Assembly (NCBI RefSeq): GCF_900107235.1
Contig: NZ_FNPF01000008.1
Span: forward strand, 62,001 to 126,000
From: Citreimonas salinaria
Lineage (GTDB): Bacteria; Pseudomonadota; Alphaproteobacteria; Rhodobacterales; Rhodobacteraceae
DNA: 64,000 nt
Reading direction: 5' to 3'
Shown here piece by piece: positions 53,708 through 63,612 of the stretch; the stretch's first letter is position 1; the number at the start of each line of letters is the position of its first letter. The notes under the pieces are model-generated. The model worked only from the letters and a program-made list of their open reading frames with translations. It was not told the DNA's origin and did no database searches. Both the position numbers and the translations under genes were made by a program.

Positions 53708-54865
53708 TCAGGCGGCGCGGTCGCGCATTGATTGTGCGAATCGCTCGAACAGATGGAAGCTGTCTTGCGGGCCGGGACTGGCCTCGGGGTGGTGCTGGAC
53801 CGAGAAGACGGGACGGTCGTTGACGCGGATGCCGCAGTTCGAGCCGTCGAACAGCGATACATGCGTCTCGCGAACGTGGCCGGGCAGGGTCTGGCTGTCG
53901 ACCGCGAAGCCGTGGTTCATCGAGGTGATCTGGACCTTGCCGGTCTCGACGTCCTTGACCGGGTGGTTCGCGCCGTGGTGGCCGTGGTTCATCTTGATCG
54001 TCCGCGCCCCCAGCGCCAGCGCCAGGATCTGGTGGCCGAGGCAGATGCCGAACAGCGGGATCTCGGTCTTGTCGAGCAGGCCCTGGATCATCGGCACGGC
54101 ATATTCGCCGGTCGCCGCCGGATCGCCGGGGCCGTTGGACAGGAAGACGCCGTCGGGCCGGTGCGCCATCACCTCGTCATAGCTGGCGGTGGCGGGCAGG
54201 ACGGTGACGTCGCATCCGGCGCTGGCCAGGCAGCGCAGGATGTTGCGCTTGGCGCCGTAGTCGATCGCGACGACCTTGTGGCGCGCGTCGGTCTGGCGGG
54301 CGTAGCCGCCGGGCCAGGCCCAGCGCATCTCGTCCCAACGGTAGGACTGCGCGCAGGTCACGCCCTTGGCGAGGTCGCGGCCCTCGAGGCCGGCGAAGCC
54401 GCGCGCGGCCTCGACCAGGGCGGCGATGTCGAACTTGCCGTCCGGCGAATGCGCCAGCGCCACGTGCGGCGCGCCCTGCTGCCGGATCGCGCGGGTCAGG
54501 CGGCGGGTGTCGATGCCGCCGATCGCGATCCGCCCGCGCGAGGCGAGCCAGTCGGACAGTTCCTGCGCGGCGCGCCAGTTCGACGCCTGCGTCGGCATCC
54601 ACTTGACCACCATGCCCTCGGCCACAGGCTCGGCGGTCTCGTCATCCTCGGGGGTGACGCCGGTATTACCGATATGCGGGAAGGTGAAGGTCACGATCTG
54701 GCCGGCATATGACGGGTCGGTCATGATCTCCTGGTAGCCGGACATGGACGTGTTGAAGCACAGTTCGGCGGTGGTCTGCCCCGTCGCGCCGAAACCGTGG
54801 CCGTGGAAGACCGTGCCGTCGGCCAAAGCAAGGCAGGCCGTCGGGTGAGTGGGGGCGGCTGGCAT
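53708..54865 (-). CDS. carA: Carbamoyl-phosphate synthase small (glutaminase) subunit
   Basis: The 385-residue subunit releases ammonia from glutamine for arginine and pyrimidine synthesis. It begins with ALADGTVFHGHGFGATGQTT, has ELCFNTSMSGYQEIMTDPSY, and the class I glutaminase part has FLSNGPGDPAATGEYAVPMI, catalytic Cys in FGICLGHQILALALG and His/Glu in SVQHHPEASPGPQDS. carB is not in the window. It diverges from yqeY. Confidence 0.97.
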   Translation of the reverse strand: MPAAPTHPTACLALADGTVFHGHGFGATGQTTAELCFNTSMSGYQEIMTDPSYAGQIVTFTFPHIGNTGVTPEDDETAEPVAEGMVVKWMPTQASNWRAAQELSDWLASRGRIAIGGIDTRRLTRAIRQQGAPHVALAHSPDGKFDIAALVEAARGFAGLEGRDLAKGVTCAQSYRWDEMRWAWPGGYARQTDARHKVVAIDYGAKRNILRCLASAGCDVTVLPATASYDEVMAHRPDGVFLSNGPGDPAATGEYAVPMIQGLLDKTEIPLFGICLGHQILALALGARTIKMNHGHHGANHPVKDVETGKVQITSMNHGFAVDSQTLPGHVRETHVSLFDGSNCGIRVNDRPVFSVQHHPEASPGPQDSFHLFERFAQSMRDRAA

Positions 54866-55044
54866 TGGACGACTCCGGGTTCGGGGGAAACGTCGTTTAC
54901 CTAATGGGTGGCGCGGCGCGGGTCAAGGTTGCCCGGTTAGGGTCAAGTCATTGAAAAGGCGTGTTCGGCAAGGTGCGGGGGTCGCATTGCGCCGGTGCGT
55001 GGCTTTGGATAATCTGTCGCGCGGAAGCCAGACGGGGATTGGCT

Positions 55045-55506
55045 ATGGAATTGCGTGCGCGCATCAATACGGCGGTGAAGCAGGCCATGCGGGACAAGGC
55101 GTCGGAGCGCCTGTCGACGCTGCGCCTGATCAGCGCCGCCTTCAAGGACCGCGACATCGCGGCCCGCGGAGAGGGGCGCGAGGACGGCGTCGACGAGACC
55201 GAACTGCTGGGAATCCTCGGCAAGATGGTGAAGCAGCGGCGCGAAAGCGCGGCCAGCTACGAGGAAGCCGGGCGGCTCGACCTTGCGCAACAGGAGCGCG
55301 ACGAAATCGAGGTGATCGAGGAGTTCCTGCCGCGCCCGCTGGATGACGACGAGGTCGAGGCGGCAATCGCCGCCGCGATGGACGAGATCGGCGCCACGTC
55401 GATCCGGGACATGGGCCGGGTGATGGGGCTGCTGAAGCAGCGCTACACGGGACGGATGGATTTCGCCGCCGCCGGGCCGCGCGTCAAGACGCGGCTCTCC
55501 GGCTGA
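55045..55506 (+). CDS. yqeY: GatB/YqeY domain protein
   Basis: The 153-residue protein matches YqeY: MELRARINTAVKQAMRDKAS, RLSTLRLISAAFKDRDIAAR, LLGILGKMVKQRRESAASYE and IEEFLPRPLDDDEVEAAIAA. The C-terminal half resembles the tRNA-interacting tail of GatB. The cellular role is not established. It is divergent from carA, a common neighbour in this group. Confidence 0.93.
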   Translation: MELRARINTAVKQAMRDKASERLSTLRLISAAFKDRDIAARGEGREDGVDETELLGILGKMVKQRRESAASYEEAGRLDLAQQERDEIEVIEEFLPRPLDDDEVEAAIAAAMDEIGATSIRDMGRVMGLLKQRYTGRMDFAAAGPRVKTRLSG

Positions 55507-55606
55507 GAATGTCGGGCTGATACCGGGAGCGTGCGGCCCGGCATCCGGCGCTCGCGGCTGCGCCGCATCGCCCCGCCCGCCGTCCCGCCATGCACCCGGT
55601 AGGCGG

Positions 55607-56515
55607 TCAACCGAGTGGGAAATCGCGTGACAGGTGTGGCAGGTCCGCGCGATGCCCGATCGAGAACCGACGGACGAAGCGCGTCTTGTAGCCAACGCGG
55701 CCACGGCGGGCGCCGAAATTCTCGCCGTGGTTCAGGACATAGAGGACTACGGGATCGGCCAACTTGCGCAGGCGCAGGCCGGCCAGACGCGCGAGATACG
55801 GGAACATCCGGTGTTCGTGCATCATCATCGCACGCAGAAATGCCCCGCTTTGCGGTAGGGCCGGATCGTGATGCAGCGCCGCGCAGGAGCCGCACAGCTT
55901 CCAGAACGGCTTTCGCAGGGGCGCGCGCAGATCCGGCGCGGCGGCCAGCGCCACCTCGCCGGTGGCGTCGTCCATCACGTAACCGCGTTCCACGAGGTAG
56001 CCGCCGGGGGCGGCCTGGGACAGCATGCCGCCGACAAGGTCGTGGTGGGGCAGATCGTCGGCATCGAAGCTCATGACGTAGGAAGGTGGGCCGTCGCGTT
56101 GGACCAGTTCGTCGCACAGGGCGGCGAGTTTGCGCCACTTGTCGTTTCCGGGCTCCGGATCATTGAAAGGCAGATGTGAAATCCGCGCATCGTCGGGCAG
56201 GGGCGGGCGCTGCTGACAGCAGATCACGGCTTCCCATCGCGGGTCGGCCTGAGCGATCAGTCCGCGCAGCGTGGCGTGAAGCCGGTCGGTGACCGCGTCC
56301 CAGTCCCCCACCTGTGCGGGGCCGACCAGCGGAATCAGGAAGACCACCTTGGCGGCTTCTGGCGCCGGGCGACCCGCCCGGGCGCGTCGCAGATCGAGCG
56401 CGGCGGTTTCCGAGGGCTGCGGTTCAAGGACCTCGACCAGCGAATGGCCTCCAAGCGCCTGTGCGGCGCGAATGCCCAAACGGCGCATCTTGGGAGTGGC
56501 AGGTGCCTGAGCCAT
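55607..56515 (-). CDS. Putative glycosyltransferase family 2-like protein
   Basis: The 302-residue protein contains KVVFLIPLVGPAQVGDWDAV (entry strand), WEAVICCQQRPPLPDDARIS and YVMSFDADDLPHHDLVGGML, a DxDD-type motif for sugar-nucleotide binding. No signal peptide or transmembrane helix is present. The start follows the DUF2244 stop after one base (TGAAATG). Acceptor unknown. Confidence 0.7.
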   Translation of the reverse strand: MAQAPATPKMRRLGIRAAQALGGHSLVEVLEPQPSETAALDLRRARAGRPAPEAAKVVFLIPLVGPAQVGDWDAVTDRLHATLRGLIAQADPRWEAVICCQQRPPLPDDARISHLPFNDPEPGNDKWRKLAALCDELVQRDGPPSYVMSFDADDLPHHDLVGGMLSQAAPGGYLVERGYVMDDATGEVALAAAPDLRAPLRKPFWKLCGSCAALHHDPALPQSGAFLRAMMMHEHRMFPYLARLAGLRLRKLADPVVLYVLNHGENFGARRGRVGYKTRFVRRFSIGHRADLPHLSRDFPLG

Positions 56516-56516
56516 T

Positions 56517-57008
56517 TCAGGCGCCCGCACAGGACCGAAGGCGGTCCTGCAACTCGGAGTACAGCGCCTTGCGCTCGTCCTCGGACAGGAAGGCGCCGAT
56601 CTCGACCTCACGGCCGTGGCCTTTCAGGGTGACGTAGTACGGCACCGGACCCCCGGCCTCGTGGCAGGCGACTTGCACCCAATAGGTGTTGCTTTCCCAG
56701 TCCTGCGACGCGCCGCGCGGGTTGTGCCGGGTCAGGCGTACCCGGTCGGGCGACAGCGTCAGGATCTCGATGATGCGGCGGTCGCGGAAGTTTCGCTGCA
56801 ATCCCCAGTAGAGCGCCGCAACCGCGGCCATGACGAAAGGCAGCAGGCCCCACAGCACCACCGTGCCGATCAGCCAGTAAAGCGGGATCGTCGCCATCAG
56901 GAAAAAGCCCAGGACGATCCCTGCGAAGCCGGCAGGCGGCAGCGAGTTGTGCGGCCAGAGCTGCAGTTCTGACGAATCGGGCGAGGGTGCGGACCAGGCA
57001 TAGGGCAT
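56517..57008 (-). CDS. DUF2244 membrane protein
   Basis: The 163-residue protein begins with LQLWPHNSLPPAGFAGIVLG and two adjacent hydrophobic segments (GFFLMATIPLYWLIGTVVLW, LLPFVMAAVAALYWGLQRNF). A soluble domain has DRVRLTRHNPRG, SNTYWVQVACHE and GREVEIGAFLSEDERKALY. This matches DUF2244, which is often found beside cytochrome oxidase genes. It follows ctaD on the same strand, separated by a terminator-like hairpin. Confidence 0.9.
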   Translation of the reverse strand: MPYAWSAPSPDSSELQLWPHNSLPPAGFAGIVLGFFLMATIPLYWLIGTVVLWGLLPFVMAAVAALYWGLQRNFRDRRIIEILTLSPDRVRLTRHNPRGASQDWESNTYWVQVACHEAGGPVPYYVTLKGHGREVEIGAFLSEDERKALYSELQDRLRSCAGA

Positions 57009-57050
57009 TAGGCGTGCTTTCCGGTGCCGGAAGACCGGCCTGAAAGGAAG

Positions 57051-57075
57051 AAGGCCCCGCCGTGGACGGGGCCTT
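57051..57075 (-). terminator. Rho-independent terminator after ctaD
   Basis: Arms AAGGCCCCG (57051-57059) and CGGGGCCTT (57067-57075) form a perfect 9-bp stem. On the minus strand it is followed by a T/C-rich run (TTCTTCCTTTC). It sits 24 bases after the ctaD stop and before DUF2244. Confidence 0.7.
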
Positions 57076-57098
57076 CTATCGGTGTCGTCGGCCCCGCC

Positions 57099-58772
57099 TC
57101 AGTGCGCGGGGGACTTGTCCCAGTCCTCGCGCTTGGGAAGCTGCTCAAACGTGTGTTCGGGCGGGGGCGAGGGCAGGGTCCATTCCAGCGTGTCCGCGTA
57201 TTCGTTCCACGGGTTGTTCTGGGTCACCTTTTTACCGCGCAGCAGCGTGTAGGCCATGACGCCGAAGAAGAACAGGAACGACGCGAAGGACAGGAAGGCG
57301 CCCCAGCTCGACCAGGCGTTCCACATGGCGAACGCGTCGGGGTAGTCGATGTAGCGGCGCGGCATGCCTTGGCGGCCCAGGAAGTGCTGCGGGAAGAACG
57401 TCAGGTTGGCGCCGATGAAGAAGGCCCAGAAGTGGAGCTTGCCGGCCCATTCGGGGTACATCCGTCCGCTCATCTTCGGCAGGTAGAAGTAGATGCCGGC
57501 GAAGATGGCGAAGACGGCGCCCAGGCTCATGACGTAGTGGAAGTGCGCGACCACGTAGTAGGTGTCGTGGTAGTAGCGGTCGACGCCTGCCTGGCTGAGC
57601 ACGATTCCGGTGACGCCGCCGACCGTGAACAGGAACAGGAAGCCGAAGGCCCAGAGCATCGGCGTCTTGAACTCGAGCGAGCCGCGCCACATCGTCGCGA
57701 TCCAGCTGAAGATCTTCACGCCCGTCGGCACCGCGATGACCATCGTGGCCAGCATGAAGTAGCTCTGCTGCGTCAGCGACATGCCCACGGTGTACATGTG
57801 GTGCGCCCAAACGACGAAGCCCAGGGCGCCGATCGCGATCAGCGCCCAGACCATCGGCAGGTAGCCGAAGATCGGTTTGCGCGAGAAGGTGGCGATCACG
57901 TGGCTGATGATACCGAAGCCCGGCAGGATCACGATGTAGACCTCGGGGTGGCCGAAGAACCACAGGATGTGCTGGTATAGCACCGGGTCGCCGCCGCCGG
58001 CCGGATCGAAGAACGTCGTGCCGAAGTTGCGGTCGGTCAGCAGCATGGTGATCGCGCCGGCCAGCACGGGCAGGGCCAGAAGGATCAGCCAAGCGGTGAC
58101 GAAGATCGACCACGCGAACAGCGGCACCTTGAACAGCGTCATGCCGGGGGCGCGCATGTTGAGGAAGGTGGTGATCACGTTGATCGCGCCCAGGATCGAC
58201 GATGCGCCCGAGACGTGAACCGCGAAGATCGCGAGATCGGTCGAGAAGCCCGCTTCGTTCGTGGACAGCGGCGGATAGAGCACCCAGCCGATCCCAGAGC
58301 CGAGCTGACCGTTGCCGCCCGGCGAGAAGACCGAGCAGATCGCCAGCAGGGTGCCTGCGACGAACATCCAGTAGCTGAGGTTGTTCAGGCGCGGAAACGC
58401 CATGTCCGGCGCGCCGATCTGCAACGGCATGAAGTAGTTGCCGAAGCCGCCGAACAGGGCGGGAATCACCACGAAGAACATCATCAGGATGCCGTGCGCG
58501 GTGACCATCACGTTCCAGATGTGCCCGTTGGGCGTGCATTCCGACACCGCCGCCGGCAGCAGGCGCATGCCTTCCATGCACATGAACTGAACGCCGGGCT
58601 CCATGAGCTCCAGGCGCATGTAGACCGTGAAGGCCACCGAGATGAACCCGGCGATTGCCGCCGTGATCAGGTAGAGGATCCCGATGTCCTTGTGGTTCGT
58701 GGACATGAACCAGCGCGTGAAGAACCCGCGGTTGTCCTCGTGCTCGTGGCCATGAATGGCGGCGTCAGCCAT
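57099..58772 (-). CDS. ctaD: Cytochrome c oxidase subunit I (aa3-type)
   Basis: The 557-residue membrane protein contains the heme a, heme a3 and CuB ligands: [60 protein letters not shown] and [20 protein letters not shown]. About 12 transmembrane helices are present. It is an aa3-type heme-copper oxidase that reduces O2 and pumps protons. CtaC and CtaE genes are not adjacent. CAGGAGGCAG precedes the ATG at 58772. Confidence 0.97.
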   Translation of the reverse strand: MADAAIHGHEHEDNRGFFTRWFMSTNHKDIGILYLITAAIAGFISVAFTVYMRLELMEPGVQFMCMEGMRLLPAAVSECTPNGHIWNVMVTAHGILMMFFVVIPALFGGFGNYFMPLQIGAPDMAFPRLNNLSYWMFVAGTLLAICSVFSPGGNGQLGSGIGWVLYPPLSTNEAGFSTDLAIFAVHVSGASSILGAINVITTFLNMRAPGMTLFKVPLFAWSIFVTAWLILLALPVLAGAITMLLTDRNFGTTFFDPAGGGDPVLYQHILWFFGHPEVYIVILPGFGIISHVIATFSRKPIFGYLPMVWALIAIGALGFVVWAHHMYTVGMSLTQQSYFMLATMVIAVPTGVKIFSWIATMWRGSLEFKTPMLWAFGFLFLFTVGGVTGIVLSQAGVDRYYHDTYYVVAHFHYVMSLGAVFAIFAGIYFYLPKMSGRMYPEWAGKLHFWAFFIGANLTFFPQHFLGRQGMPRRYIDYPDAFAMWNAWSSWGAFLSFASFLFFFGVMAYTLLRGKKVTQNNPWNEYADTLEWTLPSPPPEHTFEQLPKREDWDKSPAH

Positions 58773-58958
58773 TGTCTGCCTCCTGCTGAAAAGCCTTTAA
58801 GGCGCCGGACAGCATCCGGGCCTTCGTTCGAAGGACGTTCTAGGCCGTGTCCGGCCCGGCGGCAATGCACGGATTTGACGCAGCCTCAGCCTTTTTGTCG
58901 CATCTTTGCCGTATTGTCGGGGAAGTCGTTCACGGTTTGCGCGGCGACCCGCGGAGCA

Positions 58959-59642
58959 TTACTCCGGCGACGCGGCGTCCTTCGGGGCGTGTCCGGACTG
59001 CATGACCGCGTCAAAGCTGCGGCGCAGCGCCACGTCGACGTCGGCCATCGTGACCGGCAGGCCGAGATCGACGAGGCTGGTCACGCCGTAATCGCTTATC
59101 CCGCAGGGCACGATGCCGTCGAAATGCGACAGGTCTGGCTCGACATTGATCGAGATGCCGTGAAAGCTGACCCAGCGCCGCAGCCGAATGCCGATGGCGG
59201 CGATCTTGTCCTCGGCCATGCGCCCGTCGGGCAATGGCGGGCGGTCGGGCCGCTCGATCCAGACGCCGACGCGGCCGGGGCGGATGTGCCCGGTCAGGCC
59301 GAACTCGGCCAGCGCGGCGATCACCCATGATTCGAGATCATGGACGAACCGGCGCACGTCGCGGCCACGGCGGCTGACGTCGAGCATCACGTAGGCCACG
59401 CGCTGGCCGGGGCCGTGATAGGTATATTGACCACCGCGCTTCGTCTCGTGGACCGGAAAGCGATCCGGGTCGCGCAGGTCGGCCGGCTTCGCGCTGGTCC
59501 CGGCCGTATAGAGCGGCGGATGTTCCAGCAGCCAGACGCATTCGTCGGCGCTGCCGTCGGCAATTGCGTTGGCGCGTGCCTCCATCTCGGCGACGGCGGT
59601 CTCGTAGTCGACCAGCCCGTCCGAAAGAAGCCATTCCACCAT
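58959..59642 (-). CDS. lipB: Lipoyl(octanoyl) transferase
   Basis: The 227-residue enzyme moves octanoate from acyl carrier protein to lipoyl domains. [60 protein letters not shown] with its lysine and [15 protein letters not shown] with the catalytic cysteine are all typical. GGAGAG precedes the ATG at 59642. It lies upstream on the same strand of ctaD, 186 bp apart. Confidence 0.95.
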   Translation of the reverse strand: MVEWLLSDGLVDYETAVAEMEARANAIADGSADECVWLLEHPPLYTAGTSAKPADLRDPDRFPVHETKRGGQYTYHGPGQRVAYVMLDVSRRGRDVRRFVHDLESWVIAALAEFGLTGHIRPGRVGVWIERPDRPPLPDGRMAEDKIAAIGIRLRRWVSFHGISINVEPDLSHFDGIVPCGISDYGVTSLVDLGLPVTMADVDVALRRSFDAVMQSGHAPKDAASPE

Positions 59643-59849
59643 CGATCGCTCTCCGCCCGCCTTGCCTGCCAAGCCGCAGAACCGCTACCCGCGGCCTCGG
59701 TTCATGGCGGTCTAGCGCGTTACGGCAATGCGATCCAGCGCAGGCAGCCCATCGGCGGCACGCTTGTTCCTGGCGAAAAAATCGCGGCGGAATTTTCGCT
59801 TGTCGAGACAAAGGTGCTGCGCTAGAGAACGGCCACCAAGCCTGACTGT

Positions 59850-59936
59850 GCGGTCGTGGCGGAATTGGTAGACGCGCAGCGTTGAGGTCGCTGTGGGGTA
59901 ACTCCCGTGGAAGTTCGAGTCTTCTCGACCGCACCA
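59850..59936 (+). tRNA. tRNA-Leu (anticodon GAG)
   Basis: The 87-base gene has the acceptor arms GCGGTCG and CGACCGC, a D arm with GGAATTGGTAGACGC and anticodon stem CAGCG/CGCTG around the loop TTGAGGT, giving anticodon GAG. A long variable arm and GTTCGAGTC T-loop follow, and CCA is encoded. All of these fit tRNA-Leu(GAG), reading CUC/CUU. Confidence 0.96.
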
Positions 59937-59946
59937 TTCAGCTACT

Positions 59947-59966
59947 GCGCCTCCGGGCGCCTTTCC
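59947..59966 (+). terminator. Probable terminator after tRNA-Leu
   Basis: GCGCC (59947-59951), loop TCCG, GGCGC (59956-59960), then CTTTCC. A compact hairpin with a short T-run, 10 bases after the tRNA end. Confidence 0.45.
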
Positions 59967-60006
59967 CCATCTTGATCGCCGGGACGCTTCTGTGCCCCGG
60001 CCGCTC

Positions 60007-62253
60007 CTATCCGAGAGAGCGCAGCGCGTCCGCCAAGCGGTCGCGCGTCACGGGCTTGTCCAGAAAGACCGTCCGATCGTCCAGCATGGACGCGAATTCC
60101 GCCTTCTGCGGATATCCGGACATCAGGATAACTCCCAGGCCAGGCGCTCGCTTGCGCAGACGGGCGGCTAGGGCATTGCCGGCCTCGCCCGGCATCACGA
60201 TGTCGGTCAGAAGGTATTCGAACGGGCCTTCGCGCTCGAAGATGGCCGCGGCTTGGTCGCCATCGTGCGCGACGCGGACCTCGTAGCCCAACGATTCCAG
60301 GATCCGAGACGAGACCCGGGCCACCGCCTTGGTATCGTCGACCAGAAGGACGCGGCCGCGCGGTTGCGAGGGCAGTGGCGCGGAAGCGGGGCGGTCGCTT
60401 TGCTGCACGCGATCGTCGACAGTGGCGATGGGGAAGAACAACGATATGGTGGTGCCCCGCCCCGGCGCGCTGTCCAGCGTGACGAATCCGCCGGTCTGCT
60501 CGACATAGCCGCGCACGCGGCTGAGCCCCAGACCGGAGCCCTCGCCGACGCCGCGCGTGGTGAAGAACGGGTCGAAGACCACCTCGTGCAGGTCCGCCGG
60601 AATGCCCTTGCCGTTGTCGCGGACCACGAGCGTCGTCCACCGCTGCAACATTCCGGCGGATTCGTGCCGTGCAGTGCGCTCCTCGACGGTGATGTCGATG
60701 CGGCCGCCTTCGGGCAGGGCCTCGCGCGCATTGATCACCAGGTTGAGCACGCAGCTCTCGGCCATCGCCTGGTCCAGCACCACCGGCGGAAGGCCGGGAC
60801 GGCAATCGATGACCAGCTCGATGTTCGAGGGCAGCGTGCGCCGCAAAAGCGGCTGCAGCGCGCGCAGGAAATCCCCCAGATCCTCGGTCCGCGGTTCGAT
60901 CGTGGCGCGCCCCGCGAAGGCGAGAAGGCTTTCGTTCAGTGTCTTTCCGCGCAGCACGGCCTGAACCGCCTCGTTCCGCAACTCGTCGGCCTCGGCTGGG
61001 TCCTCCGTCAGCCCCATGAGTTCGATATTGCCCATGATGACGGCCAGCAGGTTATTGAAATCGTGGCTGACGCCACCGGCAAGCTGCCCCAGTAGTGCCA
61101 GGCGCTCGGTGCGGCGCGCCTCGGCCTCGGCGCGGCGGCGCTCGGTCACGTCGTCCATGATGACGACCGCATGGGTCACCGCGCCGTTGGCCCCGATTAT
61201 CGGAGCCCCCGTGGCATCGTAGATCTGGCTCTTGCCGGCGGGCGTGCGTGCCTGGAAGGTTTCGCGCGCGGGTTGGCCGCGTTCGATCGCATCCGCGAAC
61301 CGCTCGAGCGATGCCGTATCGGCCGTATCGCCCAGAAACGAGCGCAGGCTCAGGGCACTCAGCTGTCTGCGGGTGCGGCGCGACGACTGGGTCATCGCTT
61401 CGTTCGCGTAGCCGATCCCCTGGTCCAGCAGCGGCTTCGTAGCGTTCAGCGCGACGATCATGACCCCGACGGGTTGATGCTCTACGGCTGTCAGGAAAAG
61501 ATGCAGTTGCTCGCGCTCGGCAACGCGATCGGTGATGTCACGGAAATGGACCGCTACGCCGGTCTGGGCGGGGTGGGCGTTGACTTCGAACCAGGCTTGC
61601 AGCGGTTCGAAGAATTCCACGAACATGACGCTGCGCCCGGTTTCCCGCACTGCGCGGTAATTGCGCTCGAAGCTCGATCCGACGGCTTCGGGAAAGGCTT
61701 CCCACATGCATCGGCCGATCAGGTCCGCGGGCTTGCGCTGCAGCATCCGTTCGGATGCGGCGTTGACGAAGCTGAAGCACCAGTCCTTGTCGAGCAGGAA
61801 GAACCCGTCTGACATCGTGCGCATCACGAATTCCAGCTCGGCCTCTGCGGCTTCGCGTCGTTGCTCGGCCCGAACCAGGACGGTGATGTCCTGGAACGAC
61901 CCGGCCAGGCCGATGATCCGACCTTGGGCGTCGCGCTGCACCCGCCCGACGGACCGGGCCACGAAGACTCCGCGCTCGGGCGTTTCGACCTCGAGCTTCA
62001 GGTCGAAGGGCGTGCCCTTTTGGATGCATCGCTCGACTGCCTCGGTCAGCCGCTTTCGGCTTTCCGGCCGATAGAACCCCAGCGCCGTGTCCAGGTCGAT
62101 CTCGGCGTCGTCGGGCTGCTCGAACAACTGCCGGGTCACGCGGCTCCAGGTCACGCGGTCGGTGGCGATATCGTAATACCACGCACCGGTCTGACTTACT
62201 TCGCTGGCAAGCTCGAGAAGGTGTAGGTCGGGTCGCTGATCTGAGATGGGCAC
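60007..62253 (-). CDS. PAS-domain hybrid sensor histidine kinase with receiver domain
   Basis: The 748-residue protein starts with GTG behind AAGGAAA. It has three PAS domains (about 10-135, 145-260 and 265-375), a HisKA domain with LAGGVSHDFNNLLAVIMGNI holding the phospho-histidine, an ATPase domain (ADLHEVVFDPFFTTRGVGEG and SGLGLSRVRGYVEQTGG), and a C-terminal receiver (GRVLLVDDTKAVARVSSRIL, TDIVMPGEAG with the phospho-Asp, DKPVTRDRLADA). There is no transmembrane segment, so it senses a cytoplasmic signal through PAS domains. No partner regulator is next to it. The stimulus is unknown. Confidence 0.9.
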   Translation of the reverse strand: MPISDQRPDLHLLELASEVSQTGAWYYDIATDRVTWSRVTRQLFEQPDDAEIDLDTALGFYRPESRKRLTEAVERCIQKGTPFDLKLEVETPERGVFVARSVGRVQRDAQGRIIGLAGSFQDITVLVRAEQRREAAEAELEFVMRTMSDGFFLLDKDWCFSFVNAASERMLQRKPADLIGRCMWEAFPEAVGSSFERNYRAVRETGRSVMFVEFFEPLQAWFEVNAHPAQTGVAVHFRDITDRVAEREQLHLFLTAVEHQPVGVMIVALNATKPLLDQGIGYANEAMTQSSRRTRRQLSALSLRSFLGDTADTASLERFADAIERGQPARETFQARTPAGKSQIYDATGAPIIGANGAVTHAVVIMDDVTERRRAEAEARRTERLALLGQLAGGVSHDFNNLLAVIMGNIELMGLTEDPAEADELRNEAVQAVLRGKTLNESLLAFAGRATIEPRTEDLGDFLRALQPLLRRTLPSNIELVIDCRPGLPPVVLDQAMAESCVLNLVINAREALPEGGRIDITVEERTARHESAGMLQRWTTLVVRDNGKGIPADLHEVVFDPFFTTRGVGEGSGLGLSRVRGYVEQTGGFVTLDSAPGRGTTISLFFPIATVDDRVQQSDRPASAPLPSQPRGRVLLVDDTKAVARVSSRILESLGYEVRVAHDGDQAAAIFEREGPFEYLLTDIVMPGEAGNALAARLRKRAPGLGVILMSGYPQKAEFASMLDDRTVFLDKPVTRDRLADALRSLG

Positions 62254-62505
62254 CGCGTTTCCTTGGTTCGTCCGACGAGGCCGAAGCGTTTCACGACATC
62301 AAAGCATCTGCCACCATCGCGCAAGGCATTCCGTAAAGTTGCGCAGTATTCGGCTAGGCTGACGCGGGCCGCCGCACACGTCTCACAACGCACGAACACG
62401 ATAGGAGTTTCCGTACGGCCCCACGGCGGGATCGCGCGCTTGCCCCGATGGCGCCTTCATGCGATCTTTTCGCCAGTAAAGCGTTTCGAGTGCACAGGTT
62501 TTTTC
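62254..62505. other. Divergent promoter region of the sensor kinase and the NTF2-like gene
   Basis: The 252-bp gap between two divergent genes is less GC-rich than its neighbours near 62270-62345 and 62460-62505. I cannot name an operator or a confident promoter in it. Confidence 0.4.
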
Positions 62506-63420
62506 ATGACTCCATGTTTCGGCCCCGCCGGGCTTTCCGCCCGGGGCACAGGCGCTGGCACCGCTTCCGAATTTGATGTCGCGCAACACAATCTCGATCA
62601 TGTCTCGGCCGCCGTTCTGGCCGGCGATTTCGACGCGTTCCTGAATCACGTCCGGCTGCCGCTGGTGACGGCAACGGCGCGGGGCTTGCAGCGCTTCGAG
62701 ACGCGTGCGTCTCTGCAAGCCGCCTTTCGCCGCATGGCCGAAGCTGCGAGGACGCTGAAGGTGACCCGCGTGGACAGCACGGTCGAGGCGGTGGTCGAGG
62801 ATGGGCGCGGGCGGCTGCTGCGGGCCCATGTGACCCGGCTCTGGAGCGGCGATACGCTGGCGCGCGCGCCGCATTCCGGATTGTCCGTCATCGAACAGGA
62901 CGACGGGCACTGGCGGCTGTCGCGGGCGCAGTTCGCGCTGGCCGACGATGCGACGGCGGGGATGGGTTTCGAAATGGCGCCGGGTGCGGACGAAGATCAT
63001 GCCGAGGTCGCCGCGATCTTTTCGCACGCGCTCGACCGGATGACGCAGGCGTTTCTCGAAGGCGACTTCGACCTGCTGTGCGACACGACCCGTCATCCGC
63101 TATTCCTGCAGAACACGGAAGGCACGCACATCGTCCGCACGAGGGATACCCTGCGGGCCCAGTTCGATCGTGTGCTTGCGGATTTCCGCATGAACGAGAT
63201 CACCGACATGGTGCGCCTGGTCAAGCGCGCGCGCCGGCTGGGCGATCGGCGGGTCCAGGGTCTTTACCGAACCCATGTGCTGAGCGGGCAGATGCTTGCG
63301 CTGCCCTCGTTCATAAGCGTGATGACGATAGAGCAGGGCGACGACCGCGTGTGGCGCACGGTGGAAATCATGCATCCGCTTGGCCCCATGACTCTGGCGC
63401 GCAAGCTGGCCGCGATGTGA
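62506..63420 (+). CDS. Protein with two tandem NTF2/SnoaL-like domains
   Basis: The 304-residue protein from the ATG at 62506 has two similar halves: HNLDHVSAAVLAGDFDAFLN plus LPLVTATARGLQRFETRASL, and SHALDRMTQAFLEGDFDLLC plus HPLFLQNTEGTHIVRTRDTL. Each matches the SnoaL/NTF2 cone fold, with short helices followed by a strand carrying a bound polar ligand. No reaction is predictable. It diverges from the hybrid kinase. An upstream extension to 62263 has a low-quality start and is rejected. Confidence 0.65.
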   Translation: MTPCFGPAGLSARGTGAGTASEFDVAQHNLDHVSAAVLAGDFDAFLNHVRLPLVTATARGLQRFETRASLQAAFRRMAEAARTLKVTRVDSTVEAVVEDGRGRLLRAHVTRLWSGDTLARAPHSGLSVIEQDDGHWRLSRAQFALADDATAGMGFEMAPGADEDHAEVAAIFSHALDRMTQAFLEGDFDLLCDTTRHPLFLQNTEGTHIVRTRDTLRAQFDRVLADFRMNEITDMVRLVKRARRLGDRRVQGLYRTHVLSGQMLALPSFISVMTIEQGDDRVWRTVEIMHPLGPMTLARKLAAM

Positions 63421-63561
63421 CCTGCCGATCGCCGCGCGCCGCGCCGCAGGTCGATCTCCCACATCTCTTCTGCTCCCTCGGTCGGCAGCGCACTTCGGCG
63501 TTCTTTGCCCTCGGGGCCTTTCGCGGTCCTGCACGGGGTTGACGAGGCGCGCCTTCCCGTG

Positions 63562-63596
63562 TTCCATAAAGTGGAATTAAATTCTGCATAGTGAAA
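63562..63596 (+). promoter_or_regulatory. Tandem IclR-like operator before the TRAP dctP gene
   Basis: Two related 15-bp sites, TTCCATAAAGTGGAA (63562-63576) and TTCTGCATAGTGAAA (63582-63596), are 20 bases apart, two helical turns. The first is a perfect inverted repeat (TTCCA-N5-TGGAA). This form and the spacing match IclR-type binding sites. The dctP start follows 17 bases after the second. Confidence 0.5.
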
Positions 63597-63612
63597 CTGG
63601 GAGGAGGAACCC

